A stretch of 64,000 nt of DNA from WYEN01 sp049976205 (GCA_049976205.1 JBMFIR010000001.1:1-64000), one strand, 5' to 3'. Counted from the first letter of the stretch, positions 53,205 to 62,409 are shown. The notes: generated from the letters alone by a model not told the origin. Numbers and translations: made by a program.

Positions 53205-54224
53205 TTAATCAAATTCATCATATATTTCTCCGAATATTTCCTCCATTATATCCTCTAATGTTACAGCCCCCAATAGATTATTATTATAATCTACCACAAT
53301 GAGCATGTGCGTCCTTGTTTTTCTCATTATTTTAAGAGCCTCATATAATTTGGTGTCTCCATAGATCTTATATATAGGTCTGACAAACTCTTTAAGACCT
53401 TCTCCCTTATTCTCTCTCTTTGATAAGAGATCTTTTACGTGAATGAAACCCACTATATTATCTATCTCGCCTTCATAAACCGGGTATCTTGAGTGCCCGT
53501 ATTTACTCAGTAACTCTATTACATTATCTAACTTATCTGAGATACTTACCAGAACAAGATCTTTCTTAGGTATCATAGCATCCTCTACTCTCTTATCCAT
53601 GAAGCTCATTAGTCTCTCTATTAATACTCTTTCGTCTCTACTTAAACTACCACTCTTCTCAGCTAATCTTAGAAATATCTTCACCTCCTCCTCAGAAACA
53701 TAGTCTCTTCTAGAAATCTCTTTCTCCCTAGGACTCAGAGCCCTGGAGAGTAGCCTGACAAAACCTCCTGAGATGCTGAAGAGTATATTTGAGATAGGCT
53801 CTACGAATCTCGTTATCATGTACATTATTGGTGATAGTTTTATTGATACGGCTTCTCGATATTCTAATCCAAAGGTTTTAGGTATTGCTTCCCCAAAAAT
53901 AAGTATAAGTATAGTACCCACAACAACAGCTAGTAATCCCCCTAATTCATCACCGAAGTTTCTTACGAAGATCTCTGCTAGTATTACTGAAGTGGCGGTA
54001 TTAGTAACGACGTTTATAAATATAATGGTATTTATTGTGGAAGTTTGTTTCTTGAGTAGTTTATTAGCATATCTGACTCCTCTAAAACCTTTTCTCTCTA
54101 GATAAATCAATCTTACTTTACTCGATGAAAATAGAGCTAGCTCAAAAGCTGTCACAACAAATGATATAAATAATAATATTGATATAGCGATTACTTCTCC
54201 TATTGTAAAAATTGATTGAGACAA
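53205..54224 (-). CDS. CNNM/DUF21 membrane protein with CBS pair
   Basis: 339 aa. N-terminal CNNM transmembrane domain with about three to four helices (around 8-28, 58-80, 88-110, 125-145), then a CBS pair (about 205-330, with DAMIPKKDLVLV, SRYPVYEG, GFIHVKDLL and GAVTLEDIMEEIFGEI). Family members handle Mg2+ or Co2+ efflux. The bacterial CorC_HlyC tail domain is missing. Confidence 0.85.
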   Translation of the reverse strand: MSQSIFTIGEVIAISILLFISFVVTAFELALFSSSKVRLIYLERKGFRGVRYANKLLKKQTSTINTIIFINVVTNTATSVILAEIFVRNFGDELGGLLAVVVGTILILIFGEAIPKTFGLEYREAVSIKLSPIMYMITRFVEPISNILFSISGGFVRLLSRALSPREKEISRRDYVSEEEVKIFLRLAEKSGSLSRDERVLIERLMSFMDKRVEDAMIPKKDLVLVSISDKLDNVIELLSKYGHSRYPVYEGEIDNIVGFIHVKDLLSKRENKGEGLKEFVRPIYKIYGDTKLYEALKIMRKTRTHMLIVVDYNNNLLGAVTLEDIMEEIFGEIYDEFD

Positions 54225-54340
54225 TCTCTGTTATATACCCTCCGCACCTTATATTTATTATCTTAAAGGTTTATATTATTTCATATACTGACTCCTTCAT
54301 ATGGAATAAGACAACTCTAATGATTCTTTAATCTTTAATA

Positions 54341-54787
54341 TTAAGTATGCATCGAGGATTTCTGAAGAGGTTTTTTAATAAGTTCTTTCGGAATCTTTGT
54401 TACTTGAATAGCAGCTTGTATCTGTATCATGTATTGTGGTGTTCCAAAAGGATCTGATCCTACCCTAGAAATATATACTATATTAGGCTTCACCTTAAGA
54501 ATGCTTCCATCCTCGATCTTGACTTCTATCCATGGACACTCCCTATCTGTTTTAAATCTAATGAATTCTGGGAAGGAGACCTGTTTCTTAGAGATAGTTT
54601 GGTATCTAAGTTGATAACTTGTTCCAACAGCATACACAGGTGCTCCTGTGCCAGGATCATTGCCTATTCTAGCGATCTGAGCTATGTAGGGCTTGACCAC
54701 GAGAATACTGCCGTCTTCTAATTCTATCTGGATCCAATCGCATTCTCCAGAGGTCTCAAAACCAAGTATCTCGGTCTCCAAAGTCAA
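54341..54787 (-). CDS. Unknown protein made of two tandem repeats
   Basis: 148 aa. Residues 8-64 and 74-131 are copies of one domain: E-C-D-W-I-Q-I-E-L-E-D-G-S-I-L against E-C-P-W-I-E-V-K-I-E-D-G-S-I-L, then V-V-K-P-Y-I versus K-V-K-P-N-I, then R-I-G-N-D-P versus R-V-G-S-D-P. Each copy predicts a small all-beta fold and carries one Cys before Trp. No signal, metal cluster or catalytic motif. Family not recognised. Confidence 0.62.
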   Translation of the reverse strand: MTLETEILGFETSGECDWIQIELEDGSILVVKPYIAQIARIGNDPGTGAPVYAVGTSYQLRYQTISKKQVSFPEFIRFKTDRECPWIEVKIEDGSILKVKPNIVYISRVGSDPFGTPQYMIQIQAAIQVTKIPKELIKKPLQKSSMHT

Positions 54788-54844
54788 CTAAATCCGCCAA
54801 GTAGATTTTTTAGTAGTAAATAATAATAATTGGTCTCTACATAG

Positions 54845-55762
54845 CTAAATCTTCTCTAGTAGTCTGGTAATGCGATCTGTTAAAATTGATATCTTTTCTT
54901 TATACTTGGTTTCCTCCATTGAGTGAGGGATCTCTAAAGTATATAGATAAGAGTTTCTTAGAAGTCTAATTAATTCTCTAGTAGATACCCAATTCTCCAG
55001 AGGATTACTTAATTTCTTAGAGACATCACTAATAACTTCAAAAGCCATTTTGTATCTAGAGCCTTCATATACATATACTCTACCAGGTAAAACTATTAGA
55101 GTAAGATCTGAGTCCAGGGATCTTATTGTGGGAGCTGCGGAATCATTAAAACTCTCTATAATAGTCAACATATGAGTCTTAACGATATGATCCAGGCAAT
55201 TATCCACATAAACATATGAGTCCTGTAGAATTCGGAGAAACTCTCTCTTGAATATCTCGAGAGGCTTAGGAGATAGTTTCTCAGCTAGTTTGTATATATA
55301 CTCTTTATTTGATTCATTTAATTTCTCGATATGATCTCTAATGATGTAATGCTTAGTCTCTACGTCACTTTTCTCTTTACATAAAGATACTCTCCCTACA
55401 GCAGTTATATCAATACTTCTAGCACTTAAATATTCAGAATATAGAAACTCTATATCTCGTGAATCTCTATAGACAAAGTCTGGTGGGATGGTTGCGAGAT
55501 CTATTGGATTAATCATTTCTAGAGGATCTTTGGAGACCGATTTTTTCTTAAGAACCATGGCATCAAAACCGACTAAGACGCCTTCTTTAATACTATCTAT
55601 ATACGTAGACCATTGATACCAAAGGCTGTGCCCAGCAATTGGTTTAGAGACACCTATATTTATACCTCTTAGACGCAACTCCTCAGCTAAGCTACTAGCT
55701 AGGAATGTTTTTCCAGATTCATGAGGTAATAAACCTACTATTAAAACAGATTTACTTTGCAT
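54845..55762 (-). CDS. P-loop NTPase, dethiobiotin synthetase-like N-terminus
   Basis: 305 aa. Walker A is GLLPHESGKTFLASSL (G-x7-G-K-T with a preceding Ser), followed by an 'INIGVSKPIAGHSLW' strand as in BioD/MinD-type folds. The rest is helical with no recognised domain; a D-N-C-L-D segment and D-S-D-L-T-L-I-V-L-P could carry Walker B. No biotin genes nearby. Perhaps an archaeal regulatory GTPase/ATPase of unknown role. Confidence 0.6.
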   Translation of the reverse strand: MQSKSVLIVGLLPHESGKTFLASSLAEELRLRGINIGVSKPIAGHSLWYQWSTYIDSIKEGVLVGFDAMVLKKKSVSKDPLEMINPIDLATIPPDFVYRDSRDIEFLYSEYLSARSIDITAVGRVSLCKEKSDVETKHYIIRDHIEKLNESNKEYIYKLAEKLSPKPLEIFKREFLRILQDSYVYVDNCLDHIVKTHMLTIIESFNDSAAPTIRSLDSDLTLIVLPGRVYVYEGSRYKMAFEVISDVSKKLSNPLENWVSTRELIRLLRNSYLYTLEIPHSMEETKYKEKISILTDRITRLLEKI

Positions 55763-55785
55763 ACTCCCTTATATTAAGTCTTAGA

Positions 55786-55796
55786 GAAATATAATC
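55786..55796 (+). promoter_or_regulatory. TATA box of the GC-rich ncRNA at 55813
   Basis: GAAATATAATC, with the TATA core 20-25 bp before the abrupt start of GC-rich sequence at about 55813, the expected archaeal spacing. Confidence 0.45.
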
Positions 55797-55812
55797 TTAT
55801 CAACTATTAGAG

Positions 55813-55892
55813 AAGGGCCGGGGGAGACCCAGCCCACACCCACTCACCCGCGGCTTCTCGCGGGGATTGTCGTGGGGCTGAGACTCCATCCA
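55813..55892 (+). ncRNA. GC-rich hairpin ncRNA, H/ACA-like layout
   Basis: About 65-70% G+C in an otherwise AT-rich gap. Basal stem GGAG/CTCC, stem CAGCCC-AC (55830-55837) / GT-GGGGCTG (55872-55880) with one bulged G, an internal loop (ACCCACTCA 5', GATTGTC 3'), and a 6-bp apical stem CCCGCG/CGCGGG closed by GCTTCT. The internal loop plus an AGA (55881-55883) right after the lower stem mimics an H/ACA pocket with a variant ACA box. No reading frame fits. Confidence 0.5.
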
Positions 55893-56016
55893 TGTAATTA
55901 GTCACTCCTTCACGAATTATAAATTTTGATATGCTTTATGTATGCTATGTGTGTTAGTTAATTTTTGGAAAAACTTTAATTTTATTTAAAGTAAAATTAT
56001 GTGGTGAATATATCTA

Positions 56017-57243
56017 TTGTCAAATAATTCGCCTGTGTCTCTTCATCTTCGAAGTTTATTAGATGAGATAAGAGGAGAACTAGCCTTTAAATATATCGCT
56101 ATCGCCAAATCATTAATGGATAAGGGTTACGATGTAATTAGTTTTGGAGCGGGTCAGCCAGACATACCTACACCAGACCATATTATTGAGGCGGCTAAAG
56201 CTTCACTAGATAGAAGATTCACTGGATATACAGAGACAGCTGGTATACTGAAGCTTAGAGAAGCTATTGCTGATTATCTTAATGAGAGATATGGCGCATC
56301 TGTCTCTCCAGATGAAATAATCGTCACCACGGGAGCGAAAACAGCTATATTCGTTGCTATTGCCAGCTATATTAATCCTGGTGATGAAGTTATTGTTATA
56401 GACCCTTCTTACCCAGCATATTCAGAAGCAGCAAAACTATTAGGTGGTGTTCCTAAGTATCTCACGCTCAAATTTGATAGACTAAGAGGTTTTGAGATTG
56501 ATCTCGAGAAGCTAGAGAGTATGATCACTAAAAGAACTAAGATTATTGCGTTTAATAATCCTCATAATCCCACGGGAGCCGTGTTCCCACCTAGGGTAGT
56601 TGATGAACTTATGAGAATTGCTGAGAAGCACAAATTAATAATATTATCTGATGAAATCTACGATAACTTCATATATGACAATGCCCCATTCAAAAGTGTT
56701 TCACAGATCAGTGGGTGGAAAGATAGAGCCATACTAATCAATGGGTTTAGTAAGACGTTCTCTATGACTGGTTGGAGACTAGGATACGTGGTTGCGAGAA
56801 GAGAAGTTATCGAGAAAATGATTAGAGTAGCTGTAAACGTGTATAGCTGTGCAACAAGCTTTGCTCAAGAAGCCGCTATATCGGCTTTAAAAGGAGACTG
56901 GACTCCTTCAAGAAAAATGATTGAGCTCTTTAGACGAAGAAGAGACGTTGTTTATGAGGAACTTAACAAAGTTGAGGGTTTTGAGGTGTGGAAGCCTCTT
57001 GGAGCATTCTATATTTATCCCAATGTATCGAAGATACTTAAGAGAATTAATATGACTGTTGAGGAGTTCGTTGATTATTTAATAGATAAACAGAGAGTAA
57101 TAGTTCTACCAGGCTCTGCTTTCTCAGAGATCTCAGGAGGAGATTATATAAGACTGAGCTACTCTATATCTGAAGAGAAAATAAGAGAAGGGGTTAGGAG
57201 AATTAGAGAAGCTATAAATGAGTTATTAAGCAGAGGAAGTTAA
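56017..57243 (+). CDS. Class I/II aminotransferase (aspartate/aromatic type)
   Basis: 408 aa from a TTG with GGTGAAT upstream. FGAGQPDIPTPDHI, NNPHNPTGAV, SDEIYDNF and the PLP lysine in NGFSKTFSMTGWRLGY, with Arg in IRLSYS binding the substrate carboxylate. Family assignment is secure; amino-donor specificity is not determined. Confidence 0.92.
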   Translation: MSNNSPVSLHLRSLLDEIRGELAFKYIAIAKSLMDKGYDVISFGAGQPDIPTPDHIIEAAKASLDRRFTGYTETAGILKLREAIADYLNERYGASVSPDEIIVTTGAKTAIFVAIASYINPGDEVIVIDPSYPAYSEAAKLLGGVPKYLTLKFDRLRGFEIDLEKLESMITKRTKIIAFNNPHNPTGAVFPPRVVDELMRIAEKHKLIILSDEIYDNFIYDNAPFKSVSQISGWKDRAILINGFSKTFSMTGWRLGYVVARREVIEKMIRVAVNVYSCATSFAQEAAISALKGDWTPSRKMIELFRRRRDVVYEELNKVEGFEVWKPLGAFYIYPNVSKILKRINMTVEEFVDYLIDKQRVIVLPGSAFSEISGGDYIRLSYSISEEKIREGVRRIREAINELLSRGS

Positions 57244-57295
57244 TCATATCAAATCTACATTTATATTTTTAACATTTAATCCTTACTGAATTAAA

Positions 57296-58072
57296 ATGAC
57301 TAGAATAAGAGATATTACTTGGAGAGAATTTGAGGAGTATTGTATTAGGAATTCATGTATCGCTATTTTACCCATAGGCTCAATTGAGCAACATGGAGAT
57401 CACCTACCTCTCGGAACAGATCTTATTATAGCAGAGAGATTAGCCGAGTTAGTATCGAAAAAAGCTCATGAGGAGGGGATTAGAGTACTAGTTCTTGAGC
57501 CTATACCAGTCACAATCTCCAGAGAGTGGAGCAAGAATCCAGGGACGCTGTGGGTGTCCGGAGAAATTTTTCAAGCGTATCTGAAAAACTATATTCATTC
57601 AATATTTAGAAACGGTATTAAGAAACTAGTGGTTCTTAACGCTCATGGAGGAAACACCGAAAATATTGCTGCAGCATTGAAGAACGCTGTTTACGATTTC
57701 GAGGAGATTGGCTACAGGATCTATTTAATTAATTGGTGGGAGTTGGTAGGAGATGTCCTAAATAATATTTTCTCAACATCATACTTCCACGCTGATGAAA
57801 TAGAGACTTCACTGGCACTAGCTCTAGGATCTGGTCGCAAGCCCTCTGAGCCTGGTGAGGAGATTTTTAGGATCTACCATAATGAGTGGTTCCCCAGTGA
57901 TCTTAGAAAGAGACCACGTCTCTATATCTTTCAGAGAGAGGATAAGAGGAGAGAAAAAGGATCTTTTGGTAGACCAGATCTAGCGTCTGTAGAGAAGGGG
58001 GCGTTATTACTTGACATTTTTATTAAGAGATTCATTGAATTCCTTAGAGAAGTAAATAGCGGTAGAATATGA
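57296..58072 (+). CDS. Creatininase-family amidohydrolase
   Basis: 258 aa. ILPIGSIEQHGDHLPLGTDLI carries Glu/His/Asp metal ligands, with NAHGGNTENI and HADEIETSLAL supplying the rest. In Archaea this family includes FAPy deformylases (riboflavin/F420 route) and other amide hydrolases; the natural substrate is unknown. It starts 52 bp after the aminotransferase. Confidence 0.88.
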   Translation: MTRIRDITWREFEEYCIRNSCIAILPIGSIEQHGDHLPLGTDLIIAERLAELVSKKAHEEGIRVLVLEPIPVTISREWSKNPGTLWVSGEIFQAYLKNYIHSIFRNGIKKLVVLNAHGGNTENIAAALKNAVYDFEEIGYRIYLINWWELVGDVLNNIFSTSYFHADEIETSLALALGSGRKPSEPGEEIFRIYHNEWFPSDLRKRPRLYIFQREDKRREKGSFGRPDLASVEKGALLLDIFIKRFIEFLREVNSGRI

Positions 58073-58075
58073 TCC

Positions 58076-58900
58076 TCATAAGGATTTATTGCATATGCAC
58101 TCACCCTCTACTAGAAGACCTTCAACATTCTTCTTTAAAATATCTATTAGCTCATTACATACTTTAAGACACTCCTCTGAGGGATCAGTTTCTTGACCTG
58201 TGGAGACCATTATATAAAGATCATTTATAGGACCTCTTGTCTCATGACCCTTAGGATGAGTTTTTATATATACATTGTTCTTACCTCGAACATACCTATT
58301 TATGTAGGCTGCTAAAGTTGATTCTGGCGCCCCTATTAATCTTATATAGGTCTCTGCGAGTCGTCTATTGCTAAACCTCTTCAGGTAGGGCTCGACACCA
58401 TTCTCCCATATTCCCTCCATCTCGGCAGGGACTCCTGGTAAAGCTATTATAGTGAAATTATCTCTGGAGACCATGAAGCCAGGAGCTATCCCCACGGGGT
58501 TCTGTAGCGATTTTGCTGATTTAGGCATGTAAGCCATCTTGATTCTCTCAGGTGTTAATGGCATATTTCTAGACTCATATTTCTCTTTTACCTCTCTCAA
58601 AGCCTCTTCATTAATTATGTATTCCTCACCTAAGTATCTTGCTATAGCCTCTGAGGTTATGTCATCGTACGTAGGCCCTAACCCACCTGTTGTTACCACA
58701 ATATTTGATCCAAAGAGTCTCAGAGCAATATCCAGAGCCTTAGATATATCATTGAAGTCATCTCCAACAACTATATGTGCTACCACATCTATACCTAGAA
58801 GAGTTAATCTTCTCGATAGATACGATGCATTTGTGTTAACGATTCTTCCTTGAATAAGTTCATTTCCAATGGATATTATCGTTGCTTTCAATATTAACAC
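58076..58900 (-). CDS. CinA-like / MoCF-domain protein
   Basis: 274 aa from a GTG just after the glyA stop. IISIGNELIQGRIVNTNASYLS, TTGGLGPTYDD and ALPGVPAEM form the molybdopterin-binding (MoaB/MogA-like) fold of CinA N-terminal domains, which act as ADP-ribose/FAD pyrophosphatases; the NMN deamidase half is absent. Co-transcribed with glyA. Confidence 0.85.
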   Translation of the reverse strand: MLILKATIISIGNELIQGRIVNTNASYLSRRLTLLGIDVVAHIVVGDDFNDISKALDIALRLFGSNIVVTTGGLGPTYDDITSEAIARYLGEEYIINEEALREVKEKYESRNMPLTPERIKMAYMPKSAKSLQNPVGIAPGFMVSRDNFTIIALPGVPAEMEGIWENGVEPYLKRFSNRRLAETYIRLIGAPESTLAAYINRYVRGKNNVYIKTHPKGHETRGPINDLYIMVSTGQETDPSEECLKVCNELIDILKKNVEGLLVEGECICNKSL

Positions 58901-58902
58901 AC

Positions 58903-60213
58903 TTATTCTGATAAAATTATGTATGGTATTCTATATAGAGCCGGGAGCTTATCAATATCTACGTCGAATGCGTAATGTATTTTTGTGAAGTGGCTTCTGA
59001 ATTCTGATACTTTCTTTGCTACACTACTCGGATCTTTCTTATCAATAATTACTTCTCTAAAGAATCTAGCTATCTCCCTGAAATCGTCTTCTTTCATACC
59101 GTACCGAGTCATTTCTTGAACACCTGTTCTTATCCCACTGGGATCCTTAACTGCCTCGGGAGGATCTTCTGGTAAGAGGTTCTTATTAACTATTATATTT
59201 GCATCTTCAAGCAATTTAGCTATCTTAGCTCCTCCACCATATTTTCTGACATTAATCACTACTTGATGAGATTTTGTGAAACCTAGATGCTCACCCACTA
59301 CGTCTAAGCCCTCAGCGTGAAGCGCTTCGGCAAATGCTTTAGCGTTCCTAATTATTTGATCAGCATATTGTTCACCAAAATAATTCATCTCAAGAGCTGT
59401 CACAGCTACCGCAGGTAGTCTGTGTAGATGATGATTACTTACGAACCATGGGAAAATATTCTTAGAGATCTCTTTAAATACTTCTTCATTATTAGACAAT
59501 ATAACTCCCCCCTGGGGACCTGGAAATGTTTTGTGTGTTGAAGAAGTGACAACATCCGCCCCTGCTTCAAAAGGATCTCTCCATCTTCTCCCAGCTATTA
59601 AACCCAGTACATGTGCAGCGTCGTATACAACTTTAGCACCTACTGAATGAGCTACATCACCTAGTTCCTTAAGTGGGTGAGGAAATAGATAGAGAGAGCC
59701 GCCCATAACAATGAAGTCAGGTTTTATGCTCTCAATTAGCTTCGCGGCTTTATCTACGTCAACATTCATATTTTCTTTATCGAAAGGCATCTCGATATGC
59801 TGTATACCTAATGCACCTAATGTACCGAATTTTGTATGGCTAACGTGTGCACCTGCTTGAACTGGTGCTACAACAGCTTTTCCTCCTGGAGGAGCGAGAG
59901 TTCTGAATGTTGCAGCATTAGCCACGGTGCCACTTACAGGTCTCAGATCAACATGTTTCACTCTAAACAGCTTACCCATATGCTCCATCGCGAATTCTTC
60001 TATATCATCTACGTATGGGAGACCTTGATAATATCTTTTTCTAGGTTTTCCCTCAGCGTACCTATGCATCATATCGGTGAAATAAACAGCCTCTGCTAAT
60101 GGGCTCATAACATTTTCGCTTGGGATAAGATTCAGTGTTTCTGTGCTTCTCCACTTATTGTGTCTACCTGTGATCTCAATAATTCTCTGAAGTTCAGGAG
60201 GTATTTTCTGCAT
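58903..60213 (-). CDS. glyA: Serine hydroxymethyltransferase
   Basis: 436 aa. PLP lysine in SSTHKTFPGPQGG, folate/serine region 'RYYQGLPYVDDIE' and D-A-A-H-V-L-G binding. Archaeal SHMT interconverts serine and glycine and may use a modified folate. GAGGT before the ATG. Length is typical for archaeal SHMT. Confidence 0.96.
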   Translation of the reverse strand: MQKIPPELQRIIEITGRHNKWRSTETLNLIPSENVMSPLAEAVYFTDMMHRYAEGKPRKRYYQGLPYVDDIEEFAMEHMGKLFRVKHVDLRPVSGTVANAATFRTLAPPGGKAVVAPVQAGAHVSHTKFGTLGALGIQHIEMPFDKENMNVDVDKAAKLIESIKPDFIVMGGSLYLFPHPLKELGDVAHSVGAKVVYDAAHVLGLIAGRRWRDPFEAGADVVTSSTHKTFPGPQGGVILSNNEEVFKEISKNIFPWFVSNHHLHRLPAVAVTALEMNYFGEQYADQIIRNAKAFAEALHAEGLDVVGEHLGFTKSHQVVINVRKYGGGAKIAKLLEDANIIVNKNLLPEDPPEAVKDPSGIRTGVQEMTRYGMKEDDFREIARFFREVIIDKKDPSSVAKKVSEFRSHFTKIHYAFDVDIDKLPALYRIPYIILSE

Positions 60214-60317
60214 ACATTATTACCTCAACTAAATATTACTTACCTCAGAATATATAGGTATCACTTTATTATTGAAAAACTTAATTTCTAGATAATTATT
60301 TTGAAGAGGCTTTGAAA

Positions 60318-60929
60318 ATGATGAGAATGTACAGAATAGATCTGTTCCAAGAATCATCGGAACCAATAGCTTGGTTAATTGGAATATTTCTTTTAATAAA
60401 TGTTTTCGGAGGAATCTACTACATGAAAACAGATCTTATGTCAGGCATCGCGGTATCAATCGCTATTTTAATAGGCTTTATACTCCATGAGTTAGCTCAT
60501 AGAACTGTTGCCAATAGACTTGGTTGCAACTCTAGATTCTCTATAGATGTCTTCTCGGTACTGGTAACATCGGCTACTGCACTACTACAAAATATACTTC
60601 TGATAACAACTTCTCGAGGATTGCCGTTCATATTAGCTCTCCCAGGTTTCGTTATGAGCTACTGTTTCTATTCAAGAAAAGATTTCGAAGGAATCATAGC
60701 ATTTGCTGGACCAGCAACTAATATCTTAATAGCAATAATTTCGCTACTTATAGCCTCGCTAGTTCCCTCAGCATATTACTTAGGGAGCTTCATATCTCGT
60801 ATTAATTCGATGCTGGCTCTATTTAATCTTTTGCCAATACCTCCTCTTGACGGATACAAAGTTATTAGGTGGAACATATTTATCTGGATAATTTCTCTAA
60901 TGTTTGCATTAGTACTATTAATAGCTTAG
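60318..60929 (+). CDS. Site-2-protease-like membrane metalloprotease (M50)
   Basis: 203 aa from the ATG at 60318 (GAGG 8 nt upstream; a TTG at 60312 is possible). HELAHR inside a membrane helix, and N-L-L-P-I-P-P-L-D-G near the C-terminus supply the Zn ligands; about six helices. A compact M50B/rhomboid-free protease for cutting within the membrane; its substrate is unknown. Confidence 0.85.
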   Translation: MMRMYRIDLFQESSEPIAWLIGIFLLINVFGGIYYMKTDLMSGIAVSIAILIGFILHELAHRTVANRLGCNSRFSIDVFSVLVTSATALLQNILLITTSRGLPFILALPGFVMSYCFYSRKDFEGIIAFAGPATNILIAIISLLIASLVPSAYYLGSFISRINSMLALFNLLPIPPLDGYKVIRWNIFIWIISLMFALVLLIA

Positions 60930-60980
60930 GTCTTCAAAAAGTACTATCAAGAGAAATCTTTAATAATTCTTTTTAAAGTC

Positions 60981-60988
60981 TTTAAAAT
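60981..60988 (+). promoter_or_regulatory. TATA box of the tRNA half
   Basis: TTTAAAAT about 25 bp before the GC-rich start at 61001-61010, an independent transcription signal for the short RNA. Confidence 0.5.
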
Positions 60989-61002
60989 AGAATTATATTG
61001 GA

Positions 61003-61054
61003 GGCGGTGGCGGAGAGAGCCCCCGTGACCGGGGTTCGAATCCCCGCCCGGCTA
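61003..61054 (+). tRNA. Probable 3' half of a split tRNA (Gln-like)
   Basis: A perfect T arm CGGGG-TTCGAAT-CCCCG (61030-61046), 3' acceptor strand CCCGGCT and discriminator A (61054), a 4-5 nt variable loop (GTGAC) and a C-rich 3' anticodon-stem strand (61020-61024). There is no 5' half: the needed AGCCGGG does not occur within hundreds of bases on either side or elsewhere in the window. A GC-rich leader (GGCGGTGGCGGAGAG) precedes the exon, as expected for pairing with a trans 5' half. The U72-A73 end recalls archaeal tRNA-Gln. Confidence 0.6.
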
Positions 61055-61057
61055 TAT

Positions 61058-61279
61058 CTAATCTCTCTTAACAACAAATAATTTTATGATCTCGTCATTA
61101 TTATCTCCATCCACCACACTTAGACCATGACTTCTGAGGTATTTAATAACTTCATTAATTATGTAATACTCATTCATACTTATCTCTAAAACTACTTTCT
61201 CATTGCTCTGAATCGAGGATACGATCTGTGAAATAATTGTTTTGTAATTTGCTTTTGATACCACGTATTTCTTAATCAA
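61058..61279 (-). CDS. Small protein with beta-alpha-beta pattern
   Basis: 73 aa. Strand VVLEIS, a helix YYIINEVIKYLRSHG and strand LSVVDGDNNDEIIKLFVVKR give a ferredoxin- or TusA-like order, but the C-P motif of TusA is absent. Same strand and 59 bp after the E1-like gene, so possibly an operon partner. Function unknown. Confidence 0.55.
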   Translation of the reverse strand: MIKKYVVSKANYKTIISQIVSSIQSNEKVVLEISMNEYYIINEVIKYLRSHGLSVVDGDNNDEIIKLFVVKRD

Positions 61280-61338
61280 TTAGTATCCTCAAATCTAATC
61301 ATTTAAATTCTTTATATAAGCAAATTCCTCACGCGACA

Positions 61339-62409
61339 TTAGTTGGTGTTATGGGATCGAGGTTTATCCAGTGAATCTTTTATTAAGTTCAAAAGCTTTG
61401 AGAGTTCTTCTTCTTTTAAACCTTTTACTAAACCTATTCTAGAATTCTTGTATAGCTCTATCGTGATATTCTCCCGAGATAATATGTATCTATGAATATC
61501 TTCACTAAATGATGCATTAATTATCGAAGAGATCTTCTCCAGATCTTCTCTTAAGAGCTTCCTTGAAAGTTTTATTTGGTAAATATTTTCCTTGGAGCAT
61601 TTCTTAATTATTTGCAAGGGCTCAACTCTGCCTATGAATTCTGTTTCTCTTAATGAACATACAGGACACTTGGGATTTCTATGAATAACTAATGATCCAA
61701 GTTCTAGTTTTCTTAGATCTATATAATGTATCTTTGAATCTACTTTTTTCCCAAGTATAATATCTAGAGCTATTCTAGAGGCTACAGTGGCCGTGGCTAC
61801 TACTGTAAGAACTGAGACACCTATTATATTACACGGATCACTCTCTGCCTTAGAGAGAATACTTTGAGGATCATATATACATCTTAAACACGCTGTTTCA
61901 CCAGGTATAACAGGCATAACTACTCCATAGAAACCCTCCACAGCAGAGTATATGTAGGGCTTATTAGATAATATAGCTGCCTCATTAACTATAAATCTCG
62001 ATCTCATGTTATCTAAACCATCCATAACTAAATCTACATCTTTCAATAAATCCTGTGCATTATCAACATCAAAAGAATCTATTACATACTCAATCTCTAC
62101 ATCAGGAAAAATTTCTCTTAAGCTCCTAGCCAACGCATATGCTTTAGGGGTTCGCTCCCGAGCATCACTATACTTATAGGCTAGTGTCCTCGGCAGATTT
62201 GACAACTCAACTTCGTCTGGGTCAAGTACTCTTATTCTCCTAACACCAGATCTAGCCATGAAGATAGATATTGCTGAGCCCAAGGCTCCAGAACCTACTA
62301 CGAGAACGCTACTATCCATAATTCTCTTCTGATTCTCGATCCCAAAGTCTCTCATAATTATTTGCCTAGAGAACATCTCTATATATTCTAACAGATCTTT
62401 TCCGACCAT
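61339..62409 (-). CDS. E1-like ThiF/MoeB/UbaA-family adenylyltransferase
   Basis: 356 aa. Rossmann VLVVGSGALGSAISIF, VLDPDEVELSNLPRT, the Arg/Lys and DGLDNMRSR adenylation residues, and zinc CLRC...CPVC. It activates ubiquitin-like or sulfur-carrier proteins (SAMP/Urm1/MoaD type). A 100-residue C-terminal extension (after CPVCSLRE) is unlike the rhodanese of MoeB and may bind partners. Divergent from a cross-brace zinc protein. Confidence 0.85.
   Translation of the reverse strand: MVGKDLLEYIEMFSRQIIMRDFGIENQKRIMDSSVLVVGSGALGSAISIFMARSGVRRIRVLDPDEVELSNLPRTLAYKYSDARERTPKAYALARSLREIFPDVEIEYVIDSFDVDNAQDLLKDVDLVMDGLDNMRSRFIVNEAAILSNKPYIYSAVEGFYGVVMPVIPGETACLRCIYDPQSILSKAESDPCNIIGVSVLTVVATATVASRIALDIILGKKVDSKIHYIDLRKLELGSLVIHRNPKCPVCSLRETEFIGRVEPLQIIKKCSKENIYQIKLSRKLLREDLEKISSIINASFSEDIHRYILSRENITIELYKNSRIGLVKGLKEEELSKLLNLIKDSLDKPRSHNTN

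Noticed and set aside
55813..55892. 5' half of the split tRNA
   Set aside because: No D arm or AGCCGGG acceptor; it folds as one long hairpin.
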